Under the pieces are notes generated by a model. The model did no database searches, had not been told where the DNA came from, and worked only from the letters and a program-made list of their open reading frames with translations. From Pseudomonadota bacterium (GTDB lineage Bacteria > Pseudomonadota > Alphaproteobacteria > Rhizobiales > Devosiaceae), in NCBI GenBank assembly GCA_023436745.1, contig JAEZHZ010000027.1, positions 1 through 7,810 of the forward strand: a stretch of 7,810 bases of DNA, given 5' to 3'. How positions within the stretch are numbered: position 1 is the stretch's first letter; the number at the start of each line of letters is the position of its first letter. The position numbers were made by a program, and so were the translations under genes. Positions 1 to 6,494 of the stretch are shown in pieces.

Positions 1-2247
1 GGCGAGCCACAACAGTCCGGCGACACCGACCAGATGCAGGGCAGCGACGGCAGCGAGCGGTGGCCGGTGCCCGCCCGGTGTAGCCGCGCGGCTGCGGGCG
101 ACGTGGCCGGCGACGGCGGCCCCCACCAGCCCGACGAGCGGCAGAAGGACCAGAACCCAGCCGTGCTGCAGGGTTTCGGCGGGTGGCCAGTCGGGAGCGA
201 CCACGACAAGGAACAGCGCGCCGAAGGCCAGCGACATCAGCAGGGTAGCGTCGGCCCCGAGCCAGATCAGCATGCCCCACCATGCCAGTGAGCGCGGGGT
301 CTCGTCTTCCGGGGGCAGCGAGAGGCCGCGGCCCACGTCCCGGCTGACCAGATCCCGGCGATGACCGAGGGCGCGCGGCCACAGCAGGAATACTCCCACC
401 GTGACAACGAACGCCAACGCGGCAAACCAGTAGACCTTGAACAGCAGCCCCAGCACCACGAGCCCGGTGAGTGCCGCGGAGATGATCGGCAGCCAGCTGG
501 GGCGGGGCAGCACGATAAGCTCGGTCGGCCGACCCGTGACCGGGTCCACACCCAGCAGTTCCATGTCCATGTTGCGCGCGAAGCCCAGATAGCCCTCTCC
601 GCGCGCCAGCCGGGGGCCGAGCGCGCCCGGATCGAGATCGTCGGCACGCCGGTCGATCTCGGGCAGCGAGGCGAAGTTGTAGAGCGGGGCGGGCGTGGGG
701 GTGGCCCAGTCGAGCGTGCCTGCACCCCATGGATTGCGACGGAAGCGGCGGCCAAAGCTGAACTGCAGCACCACATCGACCAGCACCAGGGCGAACCCCG
801 CAGCCGTGATGAAACCGCCGATGGAAGACAGCAGATTGAGCCAGTCCCACCCAAGCCCCGCCGGATAGGTGTAGACCCGCCTCGGCATGCCCATGAGCCC
901 CGTCAGGTGCATCAGGAAGAAGGTGAGGTTGAAGCCGACAAGGATCAGCCAGAAAGCGGGAACCGCGAGGCGGAACTCGGGCATTCGGCCGGTCAGGTGG
1001 GGCAGCCAGTAGTAGAGCGCCGCCAGCATCGGGAACACGAATCCGCCGACCAGCACATAGTGCAGGTGTGCCACCACGAAGTGGGTGTCATGCGCCTGGG
1101 TGTCGAACGGCACCATTGCGAGCATCACCCCGGTGAGCCCGCCGATGACGAAGACACCGAAGAAACCGGCCACGTAGAGCATCGGGATGTCGAAGCGCGG
1201 CCTGCCATGGGCGAGCGTCGCGATCCAGGTGAAGATCTGGACGGCGGTGGGTATCGCGACGAGCCCGCTGGCGGCAGAGAAGAAGGCAAGTGCCATGTGC
1301 GGGATGCCCACGGTGAACATGTGGTGGACCCACAGCCCGAAGCTCAGGAAAGCCATGCTGATGATGGCGACGACGATGGCGCGGTAGCCGAGCAGCGGCC
1401 GGCGGGCGAAGACCGGGATGATGGTGGACAGCACCCCGGCGGCGGGCAGGAAAATGATGTAGACCTCGGGGTGCCCGAACAGCCAGAACAGGTGCTGCCA
1501 GAGCAGGGGATCGCCACCGCGGTCGGGGTCGAAGAACGGCAGCCCGAAGGCGCGCTCGAGTTCGAGCAGGATCGAGCCGAGGATCAGCGGCGGAAAGCCG
1601 ATCAGCATCATTCCCGCAGTGATGAGGATGTACCAGCCGAAGATCGGCATGCGGTCGAGCGACATGCCCGGCGCCCGGACCTTGAGGATGGAGACGATGA
1701 ACTCGACGGCAGCCAGCATCGCCGAGATCTCGACGAAGGTGACGCCGAGCAGCCAGACATCGGAGTTGATGCCGGGCGAATAGGGCTGCGAGGAGAGCGG
1801 GGTATACATGAACCAGCCGCTGGCCGGCGCCACGCCGAACAGCAGGGCCACGATCAGGATGGTGCCGCCGAACAGGTAGCACCACAGCCCGTAGGCGGCG
1901 AGGCGGGGATAGGCCATGTCCCGGGTGCCGAGCAGCTTTGGCAGGAAGTAGATGGCCACGCCCTCGAACATCGGTATGGCGAACAGGAACATCATCACCG
2001 TGCCGTGCATGGTGAAGACCTGGTTGTAGATGTCCGGCCCGAGAAACGCCGTGTCGGGCGTGGCAAGCTGCGCCCGGATCAACATCGACAGGGCGCCGCC
2101 GATGGCAAAGAACACGAACGCGGCCAGCATGAAGCGTTTGCCGAGAATGTTGTGGTTGAGCGCGGTCAGGCGCTCGATGCCGGGGCCGTTGCCCCAGGCG
2201 CGCTCCAGCTGCTTGTGGAGGCGGACGGCGGATACGGGCTCGGTCAT
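1..2247 (-). CDS. ctaD: Cytochrome c oxidase subunit I fused to a subunit III-like region (3' end beyond the window)
   Basis: Catalytic subunit of a haem-copper terminal oxidase in the inner membrane, reducing O2 with electrons from cytochrome c via subunit II. 749 residues are visible and the frame is still open at base 1. Metal ligands are all present: H81 and H396 (low-spin haem), H394 (high-spin haem), H259, H308 and H309 (CuB), the GHPEVY motif with E261 and the cross-link tyrosine Y263, and the H386-D387 Mg site. The E in GHPEVY marks an A1-type enzyme. Proton-channel residues are unusual: D110 is kept, but I99, A117, A118 and Q337 stand where N, N, N and K are normal. After the subunit I core (to about residue 530) come two extra helices (about 585-624) and then a segment from about 653 (WWGMLIWLGAD, more helices to the edge) that resembles subunit III, so this is a ctaD-ctaE type fusion. 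The ATG overlaps the ctaC stop as ATGA, implying translational coupling. It resembles rhizobial CoxN-type proteins as I remember them. Confidence 0.96.
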   Translation of the reverse strand, partial: MTEPVSAVRLHKQLERAWGNGPGIERLTALNHNILGKRFMLAAFVFFAIGGALSMLIRAQLATPDTAFLGPDIYNQVFTMHGTVMMFLFAIPMFEGVAIYFLPKLLGTRDMAYPRLAAYGLWCYLFGGTILIVALLFGVAPASGWFMYTPLSSQPYSPGINSDVWLLGVTFVEISAMLAAVEFIVSILKVRAPGMSLDRMPIFGWYILITAGMMLIGFPPLILGSILLELERAFGLPFFDPDRGGDPLLWQHLFWLFGHPEVYIIFLPAAGVLSTIIPVFARRPLLGYRAIVVAIISMAFLSFGLWVHHMFTVGIPHMALAFFSAASGLVAIPTAVQIFTWIATLAHGRPRFDIPMLYVAGFFGVFVIGGLTGVMLAMVPFDTQAHDTHFVVAHLHYVLVGGFVFPMLAALYYWLPHLTGRMPEFRLAVPAFWLILVGFNLTFFLMHLTGLMGMPRRVYTYPAGLGWDWLNLLSSIGGFITAAGFALVLVDVVLQFSFGRRFRRNPWGAGTLDWATPTPAPLYNFASLPEIDRRADDLDPGALGPRLARGEGYLGFARNMDMELLGVDPVTGRPTELIVLPRPSWLPIISAALTGLVVLGLLFKVYWFAALAFVVTVGVFLLWPRALGHRRDLVSRDVGRGLSLPPEDETPRSLAWWGMLIWLGADATLLMSLAFGALFLVVVAPDWPPAETLQHGWVLVLLPLVGLVGAAVAGHVARSRAATPGGHRPPLAAVAALHLVGVAGLLWLA

Positions 2248-2966
2248 CGGGCGCCTCCAAGCATGGAGGCGAAATCGGCCGAAGGATGGGCCTGCACCTG
2301 GAAGTGCATGCTGGCATGGTCCGTGCCGCAGAACTCGGCGCAGACCCCGCCGAAACTGCCGGGTTCATCCGCCTGCAGGCGGATGACGTTCCGGTGCCCC
2401 GGGATGGCATCAATCTTGCCGCCGAGCCTCGGTACCCAGAAGCTGTGGATCACGTCCAGCGAGGTGACGACGACGTCGACGGGCTGGCCAGCGGGCAGGT
2501 GCAGCTCGTTGGTGGTCGCCGGGGCGCCGGGGATGTCGGGGTATTCGAAGGTCCAGTGCCATTGCTGCGCGGTGGCGGCAATGCGCATGGGTTGCGGCTC
2601 GGCGGGGCGGGGCAGGAGCATTTCTCCCTGGATCAGGACGCCATAGACCAGCAGCGTCAGCAGCACGCCCGGCATCACGAGGCCCAGCCCCACGATCCAG
2701 TGGCGTGGGCGGAAGCGGCTGATCGCCGAGGGTCGCCAGTAGGCGAGACCCAGCAGGGTGAGAACGAGCGCAAACAGGGCGATGGCCGCCGCGAACATGA
2801 TCCACCACAGGGTGGCGATGGAGCCCGCAGCCGGGCCGACCGGTTCGAGCGCGCTGAGGCGGCCGGCGCAACCCGCAAGCGGCAGGACCATTATCCCCGC
2901 GAACAGCAGGGAGCGCCCATGTCCGACGAAACCACGAGCCCGGAGATCGAAGCCGCCAGTGACCAT
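2244..2966 (-). CDS. ctaC: Cytochrome c oxidase subunit II, lipoprotein with CuA centre
   Basis: Receives electrons from cytochrome c at the periplasmic CuA centre and passes them to subunit I. With the chosen ATG it has 240 residues. An arginine-containing N-terminus is followed by a hydrophobic stretch ending in a lipobox, LAGC, with the acylated cysteine at C33. Two membrane helices follow (about 50-76 and 90-112), then the cupredoxin domain with the aromatic segment QWHWTFEYP (135-143) and a full CuA set: H174, C209, E211, C213, H217 and M220. There is no C-terminal cytochrome c domain, so this is an aa3-like rather than a caa3-like subunit. The start is uncertain. ATG 2966 gives a credible lipoprotein signal but has no clear ribosome-binding site; ATG 2987 is an alternative, and ATG 2891 would leave too short a signal peptide. 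With the chosen start the 5' end overlaps the opposite-strand DUF2231 gene by 48 bases. The stop shares ATGA with ctaD. Confidence 0.95.
   Translation of the reverse strand: MVTGGFDLRARGFVGHGRSLLFAGIMVLPLAGCAGRLSALEPVGPAAGSIATLWWIMFAAAIALFALVLTLLGLAYWRPSAISRFRPRHWIVGLGLVMPGVLLTLLVYGVLIQGEMLLPRPAEPQPMRIAATAQQWHWTFEYPDIPGAPATTNELHLPAGQPVDVVVTSLDVIHSFWVPRLGGKIDAIPGHRNVIRLQADEPGSFGGVCAEFCGTDHASMHFQVQAHPSADFASMLGGAR
2908..2913 (+). promoter_or_regulatory. Ribosome-binding site of the DUF2231 gene
   Basis: AGGGAG lies five bases before ATG 2919. It supports this start over the in-frame GTG at 2997, and it lies inside the antisense coding region of ctaC. Confidence 0.6.
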
Positions 2967-3467
2967 CGAGAGGCATTTGCCAGCCATCCGAGCCCGGTGA
3001 TCCAGAGAGTTGCCGAAAAGGATGCGACCTCCGCCATCGCCCTTGCCGGGCACCCGCTTCACGCCATGACGGTGCATTTCCCGATCGCGCTGGTGTTCTT
3101 GACCCTCGCGATCGACCTCGCCTACTGGTGGACGGGTGATGCCTTCTGGCCGCGGGCGGGCGTGTGGTCCTCCGGCGCTGCCTTCGGGTTCGGCGTTGCC
3201 GCAGCGCTGGTGGGCACGGCCGAACTGCTGGCCGTACCCGGCATCCGGGTGCGGGTTGCCAGCTGGAACCACGCCGTGGCTGCGATGACGCTGCTGGCGG
3301 TGGCGGCCGCGAACTGGGGCCTGCGGGTCACCGTGCCCGACGCCGTGCTGCCGCATGGCCTGATGCTCAGCGTGCTCGCCTCGGTGATCACCGGTTTCGC
3401 GGGCTGGCATGGCGGCAAGCTGGTCTTCGATCACGGCGTGGGCCTCGTCATCTCAGAACGGGACTAG
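2919..3467 (+). CDS. DUF2231 family four-helix membrane protein
   Basis: 182-residue integral membrane protein and the only plus-strand gene. The motif GHPLHAMTVHFPIAL (residues 44-58) and the C-terminal GWHGGKLVFDHGVG (162-175) are hallmarks of the DUF2231 family. Four hydrophobic segments are visible (about 50-71, 82-106, 114-136 and 146-170). Histidines H45, H48, H53, H118, H146, H164 and H172 cluster near helix ends and could bind haem or metal; that is inference, as the family's function is not established to my knowledge. The hydrophilic first 40 residues depend on ATG 2919; a GTG at 2997 would shorten the protein by 26 residues. The gene overlaps ctaC head-to-head and ends 15 bases inside the convergent CopD-like gene. 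Its place inside an oxidase cluster suggests a role in the respiratory membrane, but no activity can be assigned. Confidence 0.9.
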   Translation: MSDETTSPEIEAASDHREAFASHPSPVIQRVAEKDATSAIALAGHPLHAMTVHFPIALVFLTLAIDLAYWWTGDAFWPRAGVWSSGAAFGFGVAAALVGTAELLAVPGIRVRVASWNHAVAAMTLLAVAAANWGLRVTVPDAVLPHGLMLSVLASVITGFAGWHGGKLVFDHGVGLVISERD

Positions 3468-3941
3468 GGGCTGGAGCATCTCGCCCAGGGCACCCGGGGC
3501 GAACACGGTGTCGAAGGCGCTGCCAATGCGCGGCTCGCCGAGCACCAGAAACAGGATGCCGATGGCAAGCGTCAGCGACAGCGCGGTCGAGATGATGGCG
3601 CGGGACGGGTGGTAGTGCCCGTTGACCTCGAAGAGGCGGAGGATCACCAGGCCCGAGCCGATGTGGACCGCGATCAGCCCCGCCACCAGCAGCAGCTTCA
3701 ACGAGAACCAGGTCTCGAAGGTGGCTTCGATGAAGATCAGCGCCGTGCCGCTGGCGATGGCGACGAACGCGGCGGGCGAGAGCAGCCGCACGTAAAGCGC
3801 GCGCACGAAGGCATGTAAGCGATGCAGATCGTTGCCGGCGCGCCCCTTGCGCTGAAGGTAGAGCGTCGGCAGTGCCACGAGCCCGGCAATCCAGATGGAT
3901 ATGCCGGTTACATGGATCATCTTGAAGATAACGCTCAGCAT
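3453..3941 (-). CDS. CopD/HemJ-like four-helix membrane protein
   Basis: 162 residues from ATG 3941, with four predicted membrane helices (about 4-29, 53-72, 80-102 and 116-135). The first helix, FKMIHVTGISIWIAGL, with H10, and the third, SLKLLLVAGLIAVH, with K82 and H93, resemble the CopD and HemJ (UPF0093) superfamily, in which the helix-1 histidine is a likely haem or copper ligand. Next to ctaG and ctaC, a part in copper or haem handling for the oxidase is plausible, but the exact family is not certain. The start is problematic. ATG 3941 has no good ribosome-binding site, whereas ATG 3970 has GGAGG but is out of frame. A TTG at 4043 in this frame would add 34 polar residues and lacks a binding site. 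The 3' end overlaps the DUF2231 gene by 15 bases. Confidence 0.8.
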   Translation of the reverse strand: MLSVIFKMIHVTGISIWIAGLVALPTLYLQRKGRAGNDLHRLHAFVRALYVRLLSPAAFVAIASGTALIFIEATFETWFSLKLLLVAGLIAVHIGSGLVILRLFEVNGHYHPSRAIISTALSLTLAIGILFLVLGEPRIGSAFDTVFAPGALGEMLQPLVPF

Positions 3942-3970
3942 AGAGCCGAGCGGAGTCCCCCGCCTGCCAT
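3935..3970 (-). other. Eleven-codon mini-ORF or frameshifted true start of the CopD-like gene
   Basis: ATG 3970 follows a consensus binding site and encodes MAGGGLRSALC before TGA. That TGA begins one base after ATG 3941, forming ATGCTGA, which is the arrangement of a translationally coupled leader. Alternatively, one extra G in the run of five at 3957-3961 would put this ATG in frame with the CopD-like protein and add MAGGGTPLGS at its start, giving 172 residues. The sequence alone cannot decide between a leader, a real mutation and a base-calling error. Confidence 0.45.
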
Positions 3971-3973
3971 TTA

Positions 3974-3979
3974 ACCTCC
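3974..3979 (-). promoter_or_regulatory. Consensus ribosome-binding site before ATG 3970
   Basis: GGAGGT on the minus strand, followed by TAA and then ATG 3970. It is among the strongest binding sites in the window, yet it serves a frame that stops after 11 codons. It is about 32 bases from ATG 3941, too far to serve that codon directly. Confidence 0.65.
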
Positions 3980-4044
3980 GATAATCACCCGCAACGAGGG
4001 GCCGCACGTGATCGTTCCATAAGGTTTGTGCGAAAGGCGCCAAG

Positions 4045-4614
4045 TCAGGCGGAGCGCTGCGCCTGCGCCCCGATGCCGACGAACCAGCGCGAACCGATGG
4101 CGACCCCGGCCACGACGTAGCTTGCAGGGCACGCGATCAGCATCATCAGCCCTGCCAGGTGCTGGTCGGCGACGGCGGCGGCGCCCATAGCGTGGTGCAT
4201 GCCCGCGAAGTCGTAGACGGTGCCCGGCGCAAACACGAGCAGCGCTCCCAACAGGCAGAACAGCTTGCCGGTGACGAGCAGGGCGAACATGGCCCGCCAG
4301 CTCGCATCGCGAGGCATGGTGGCGATCGACAGCCAGAACCAGAGGGCCGCGAGCGCGAGGCTGAGATGCATCAGGCCCATGGAGAGCGGATTGCCCATGG
4401 CCCACGGCAGGACACCCGGGCTGTGCCAGCCCCACAGCAGCACGATCTGCACCAATGTTCCGGCTGGCCAGCTCCGCCACAGCCTTGTTGGGATCATGCG
4501 GGCCGTGACGCTGAAGTTCGGCAGCACAAGGAAGACAAGCACGGGGGCCGCTACGTTCATCAGCACGATGTGCTGCAGCATATGGCTGCTCAGATGTCCC
4601 CAGTTCTCCAGCAA
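4045..4614 (-). CDS. ctaG: Cytochrome c oxidase assembly factor CtaG (caa3_CtaG family), short form
   Basis: Polytopic membrane protein of the Bacillus CtaG type, a family linked to CuB insertion into subunit I; it is unrelated to the Cox11-type protein that is also called CtaG. 189 residues. Family motifs are visible: HMLQHIVLMNVAAPVLV (11-27), WHSPGVLPWA (63-72), MHLSLALAALWFW (82-94), MHHAMG (139-144) and DQHLAGLMMLI (150-160). H11, H15, H64, H83, H140, H141 and H152 are candidate copper ligands. About five helices are seen. Longer relatives (about 280-300 residues) carry N-terminal helices that are absent here, because an in-frame TAG lies just upstream. The start is TTG 4614, supported by GGAGGT six bases before it; no ATG fits. 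It lies between the dehydrogenase and the CopD-like gene on the same strand, consistent with one transcript serving oxidase assembly. Confidence 0.88.
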   Translation of the reverse strand: MLENWGHLSSHMLQHIVLMNVAAPVLVFLVLPNFSVTARMIPTRLWRSWPAGTLVQIVLLWGWHSPGVLPWAMGNPLSMGLMHLSLALAALWFWLSIATMPRDASWRAMFALLVTGKLFCLLGALLVFAPGTVYDFAGMHHAMGAAAVADQHLAGLMMLIACPASYVVAGVAIGSRWFVGIGAQAQRSA

Positions 4615-4620
4615 ACGTCC

Positions 4621-4626
4621 ACCTCC
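4621..4626 (-). promoter_or_regulatory. Ribosome-binding site that fixes the TTG start of ctaG
   Basis: GGAGGT on the minus strand, six bases before TTG 4614. An in-frame stop lies about a dozen bases further upstream, so this site decides the unusual start codon. Confidence 0.75.
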
Positions 4627-4651
4627 GGCCTATGCCTGCCGAATGGAAACA

Positions 4652-4673
4652 GGGCGCATTTCGTTCCGCGCCC
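4652..4673 (-). terminator. Possible weak hairpin terminator or mRNA-processing stem after the dehydrogenase gene
   Basis: A perfect six-base stem (GGGCGC at 4652-4657 pairing with GCGCCC at 4668-4673) encloses a ten-base loop between the dehydrogenase stop and ctaG. On the minus strand it is followed only by TGTTTCC, a poor T-run. It may attenuate or stabilise the transcript rather than end it, or it may be chance in GC-rich DNA. Confidence 0.3.
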
Positions 4674-4688
4674 CGTGGCAAATGGCGG

Positions 4689-6494
4689 TCAGTTCACCGG
4701 TTCTTCAGGGCCGGGCCGCTCGTAGAGCCCGACCAGTTCGCCCTCGGCGAGCACGTGACCGTCCATCGCGGCGAGCACGTCCTCGCGCGTGGCGCCCGGT
4801 TCGACGGGCAGGGTTGGCAGGTCCAGCGCGAACACCTGGAAATGGTAGTGATGGGCGGGATCACCGAGCGGCGGGCGTGGGCCCATGTAGCCGATCTGGC
4901 CGCGGCTGTTGACGCCCTGCTTCGCACCATCCGGCTCCTTCAGCACCGGATCGGTGCCGATGCCCTCGCGAATGCCGGTCGCGCTCGCGGGAACGTCGAA
5001 CAGCACCCAGTGCACGAACGGCCGGGGCTCGGCGGCGTCGGGGTCATCCACGATGACGACGAAGGACTGCGTGCCTTCCGGGGCTTCGCCCCATTCGAGC
5101 GCCGGGGAGGCATTGTGCCCTTCGGCCGCGTGCTTCAGGGGGATCATGCCGTCCTGCGCGAAGGACGCGGCGGTGACCTCGAGGGCCCCGTCTGCCTCGA
5201 CGAGTTCGATGGCGATGTCTGACGCATCGGGCGTTTCCGTCACGTCGGGCGGCGTTGCCGGCATGCTGGCCTCGTCTCCCTCGGCCGCCTCGTGGCTGAT
5301 GCGATAGAGGATGCCGTTGAAGTCATCGGCGACCAGCAGGGCGCCATCGGGCGTCTGGGTGATGCCGGCGAGCCGGGCAAGGAAGCCGTAGCCGCCCGCC
5401 TCGTTCTCGATGAGGAAGCCTTCGGCGAAATGATCCCAGGCGACCGGCTCGCCATCCTGGAAGTCGACGCGCGTGACCTCATAGCCGCTCGGCGGGCGGC
5501 GGTTCCATGATCCGCGCATGGCGATGAAAGCACCGCCGCGGTATTCCTCGGGAAAGGCGGTGCCGGTGTAGAAGGTCATCTGCATGGGCGCGGCATGGGC
5601 GGTATAGCCCAGCACCGGCTCCTCGCTCTGCTCCGCCCACTGCTCGAGCGTGATGCCCTCGGGCGGGTTGTCCTGCGGATTGAAGTTGGAGAAGTCGTAG
5701 ATGTAGGGCCAGCCGTACTTGTTGCCCTGCTCGATGAGGTTGAACTCCTCCTGCTGTTCCTCGTCCCCGAGCCAGTCGGTGCCGTGGTCGGCGCCATAGA
5801 GGCGTCCGCTCGCCGGCTCCCAGCCGAAGCCGATGGTGTTGCGCAGACCGCTGGCGAAGATGGTGCGCCCGGTGCCGTCGAGGTTGGCGCGCAGCATGGT
5901 GGCGTGCTCCGGATTGGTCTCGGCGCAGGCGTTGCAGGTCGAGCCCACGGATATGTAGAGCTTGCCGTCCGGACCGATCGCCAGGGTGCGATTGGGATGC
6001 TGGCCCCCGTCCGGCAGATCGTCGATGATCATGGTCAGTTCGCCGAAGCTGCCGTCCTCGGCGACCGGGGCGGTGTAGACCTCGTTGACGGTGACGAGGT
6101 AGGCGGTGTCGTCGTGGAAGGCGATGCCGTGCATGCCGGGCCGGGCAGCAACGACGGTGAAGCCGTCATATCTGCCGTCCCCGTCCTCATCGTCGAGCCG
6201 GATGACGTCCGCCTCCGTGCGGCGGGTGGCGTAGACATGGTCGCCGTGCGTCGCCAGCATTCGCGTGTTGCCGAGATCCCTGCCGACGACTTCCACCGTG
6301 AACCCCTCCGGGACGCTGATCAGCCCCGCGAGCTCATCGTCGTCGGAGACGGTGACCGGCTCGGGCTCGAGCACCGAGCCCTCGATTGTCACGTCGGAAT
6401 ACTGCCCGACCGTGCCCTGCGGCTGGGCCAGGGCCGGCGCGGCTGCGGCGAGCGCGGCGAGTGAGAGGAGTGCGTAGGCGGGTGAGCGCATCAT
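4689..6494 (-). CDS. Exported PQQ-type sugar/sorbosone dehydrogenase fused to a C-terminal PEBP (YbhB/YbcL) domain
   Basis: 601-residue periplasmic protein. Residues 1-23 form a Sec signal peptide ending ALA before Q24. Residues about 55-400 match the soluble PQQ-dependent sugar (glucose/sorbosone) dehydrogenase beta-propeller: GQHPNRTLAIGPDGKLYISVGS (164-185, H166 a catalytic candidate), IFASGLRN (212-219), ADHGTDWLGD (235-244), YGWP (260-263) and a final GALLVADDFNGILYRI strand set (384-399). C187 and C190 form CNAC, which is not a haem CXXCH. A polar, acidic linker (about 401-425) leads to a PEBP/Raf-kinase-inhibitor-like domain (about 426-593): DDPD (483-486), VHWVLF (494-499), GPRPP (538-542), AHHYHF (547-552) and a C-terminal MDGHVLAEGELVGLYER (577-593). 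The substrate is unknown. Likely electron flow to cytochrome c and the neighbouring oxidase is inference. The start overlaps the upstream gene's stop as ATGA; GAGGA at 6499-6503 is its binding site, and ATG 6491 is an equally good start. Confidence 0.93.
   Translation of the reverse strand: MMRSPAYALLSLAALAAAAPALAQPQGTVGQYSDVTIEGSVLEPEPVTVSDDDELAGLISVPEGFTVEVVGRDLGNTRMLATHGDHVYATRRTEADVIRLDDEDGDGRYDGFTVVAARPGMHGIAFHDDTAYLVTVNEVYTAPVAEDGSFGELTMIIDDLPDGGQHPNRTLAIGPDGKLYISVGSTCNACAETNPEHATMLRANLDGTGRTIFASGLRNTIGFGWEPASGRLYGADHGTDWLGDEEQQEEFNLIEQGNKYGWPYIYDFSNFNPQDNPPEGITLEQWAEQSEEPVLGYTAHAAPMQMTFYTGTAFPEEYRGGAFIAMRGSWNRRPPSGYEVTRVDFQDGEPVAWDHFAEGFLIENEAGGYGFLARLAGITQTPDGALLVADDFNGILYRISHEAAEGDEASMPATPPDVTETPDASDIAIELVEADGALEVTAASFAQDGMIPLKHAAEGHNASPALEWGEAPEGTQSFVVIVDDPDAAEPRPFVHWVLFDVPASATGIREGIGTDPVLKEPDGAKQGVNSRGQIGYMGPRPPLGDPAHHYHFQVFALDLPTLPVEPGATREDVLAAMDGHVLAEGELVGLYERPGPEEPVN

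Noticed and set aside
361..2646. Very long plus-strand open frame (761 codons) antisense to ctaD and part of ctaC
   Set aside because: The translation is low-complexity and rich in E, H, Q, G and R with no recognisable motif. It is a codon-bias shadow of the minus-strand oxidase genes, whose conserved residues are unmistakable.
2967..3434. Upstream extension of the ctaC frame to 396 residues
   Set aside because: The added residues are a polar, H/R/G-rich shadow of the DUF2231 gene and would bury the lipoprotein signal inside the protein.
3980..4044. Possible promoter or FNR-type site between ctaG and the CopD-like gene
   Set aside because: TTATGG and GATTAT resemble -10 elements and CACGTG is palindromic, but no matching -35 at good spacing and no TTGAT-N4-ATCAA site could be found.
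5916..5939. CNAC in the dehydrogenase as a haem c attachment site
   Set aside because: The motif continues CNACAE, with no histidine after the second cysteine, so covalent haem c binding is not supported.
5595..6464. Plus-strand open frame of 289 codons opposite the dehydrogenase
   Set aside because: It is the complement-frame shadow of a strongly supported gene in GC-rich DNA, with no domain motifs or start signal.
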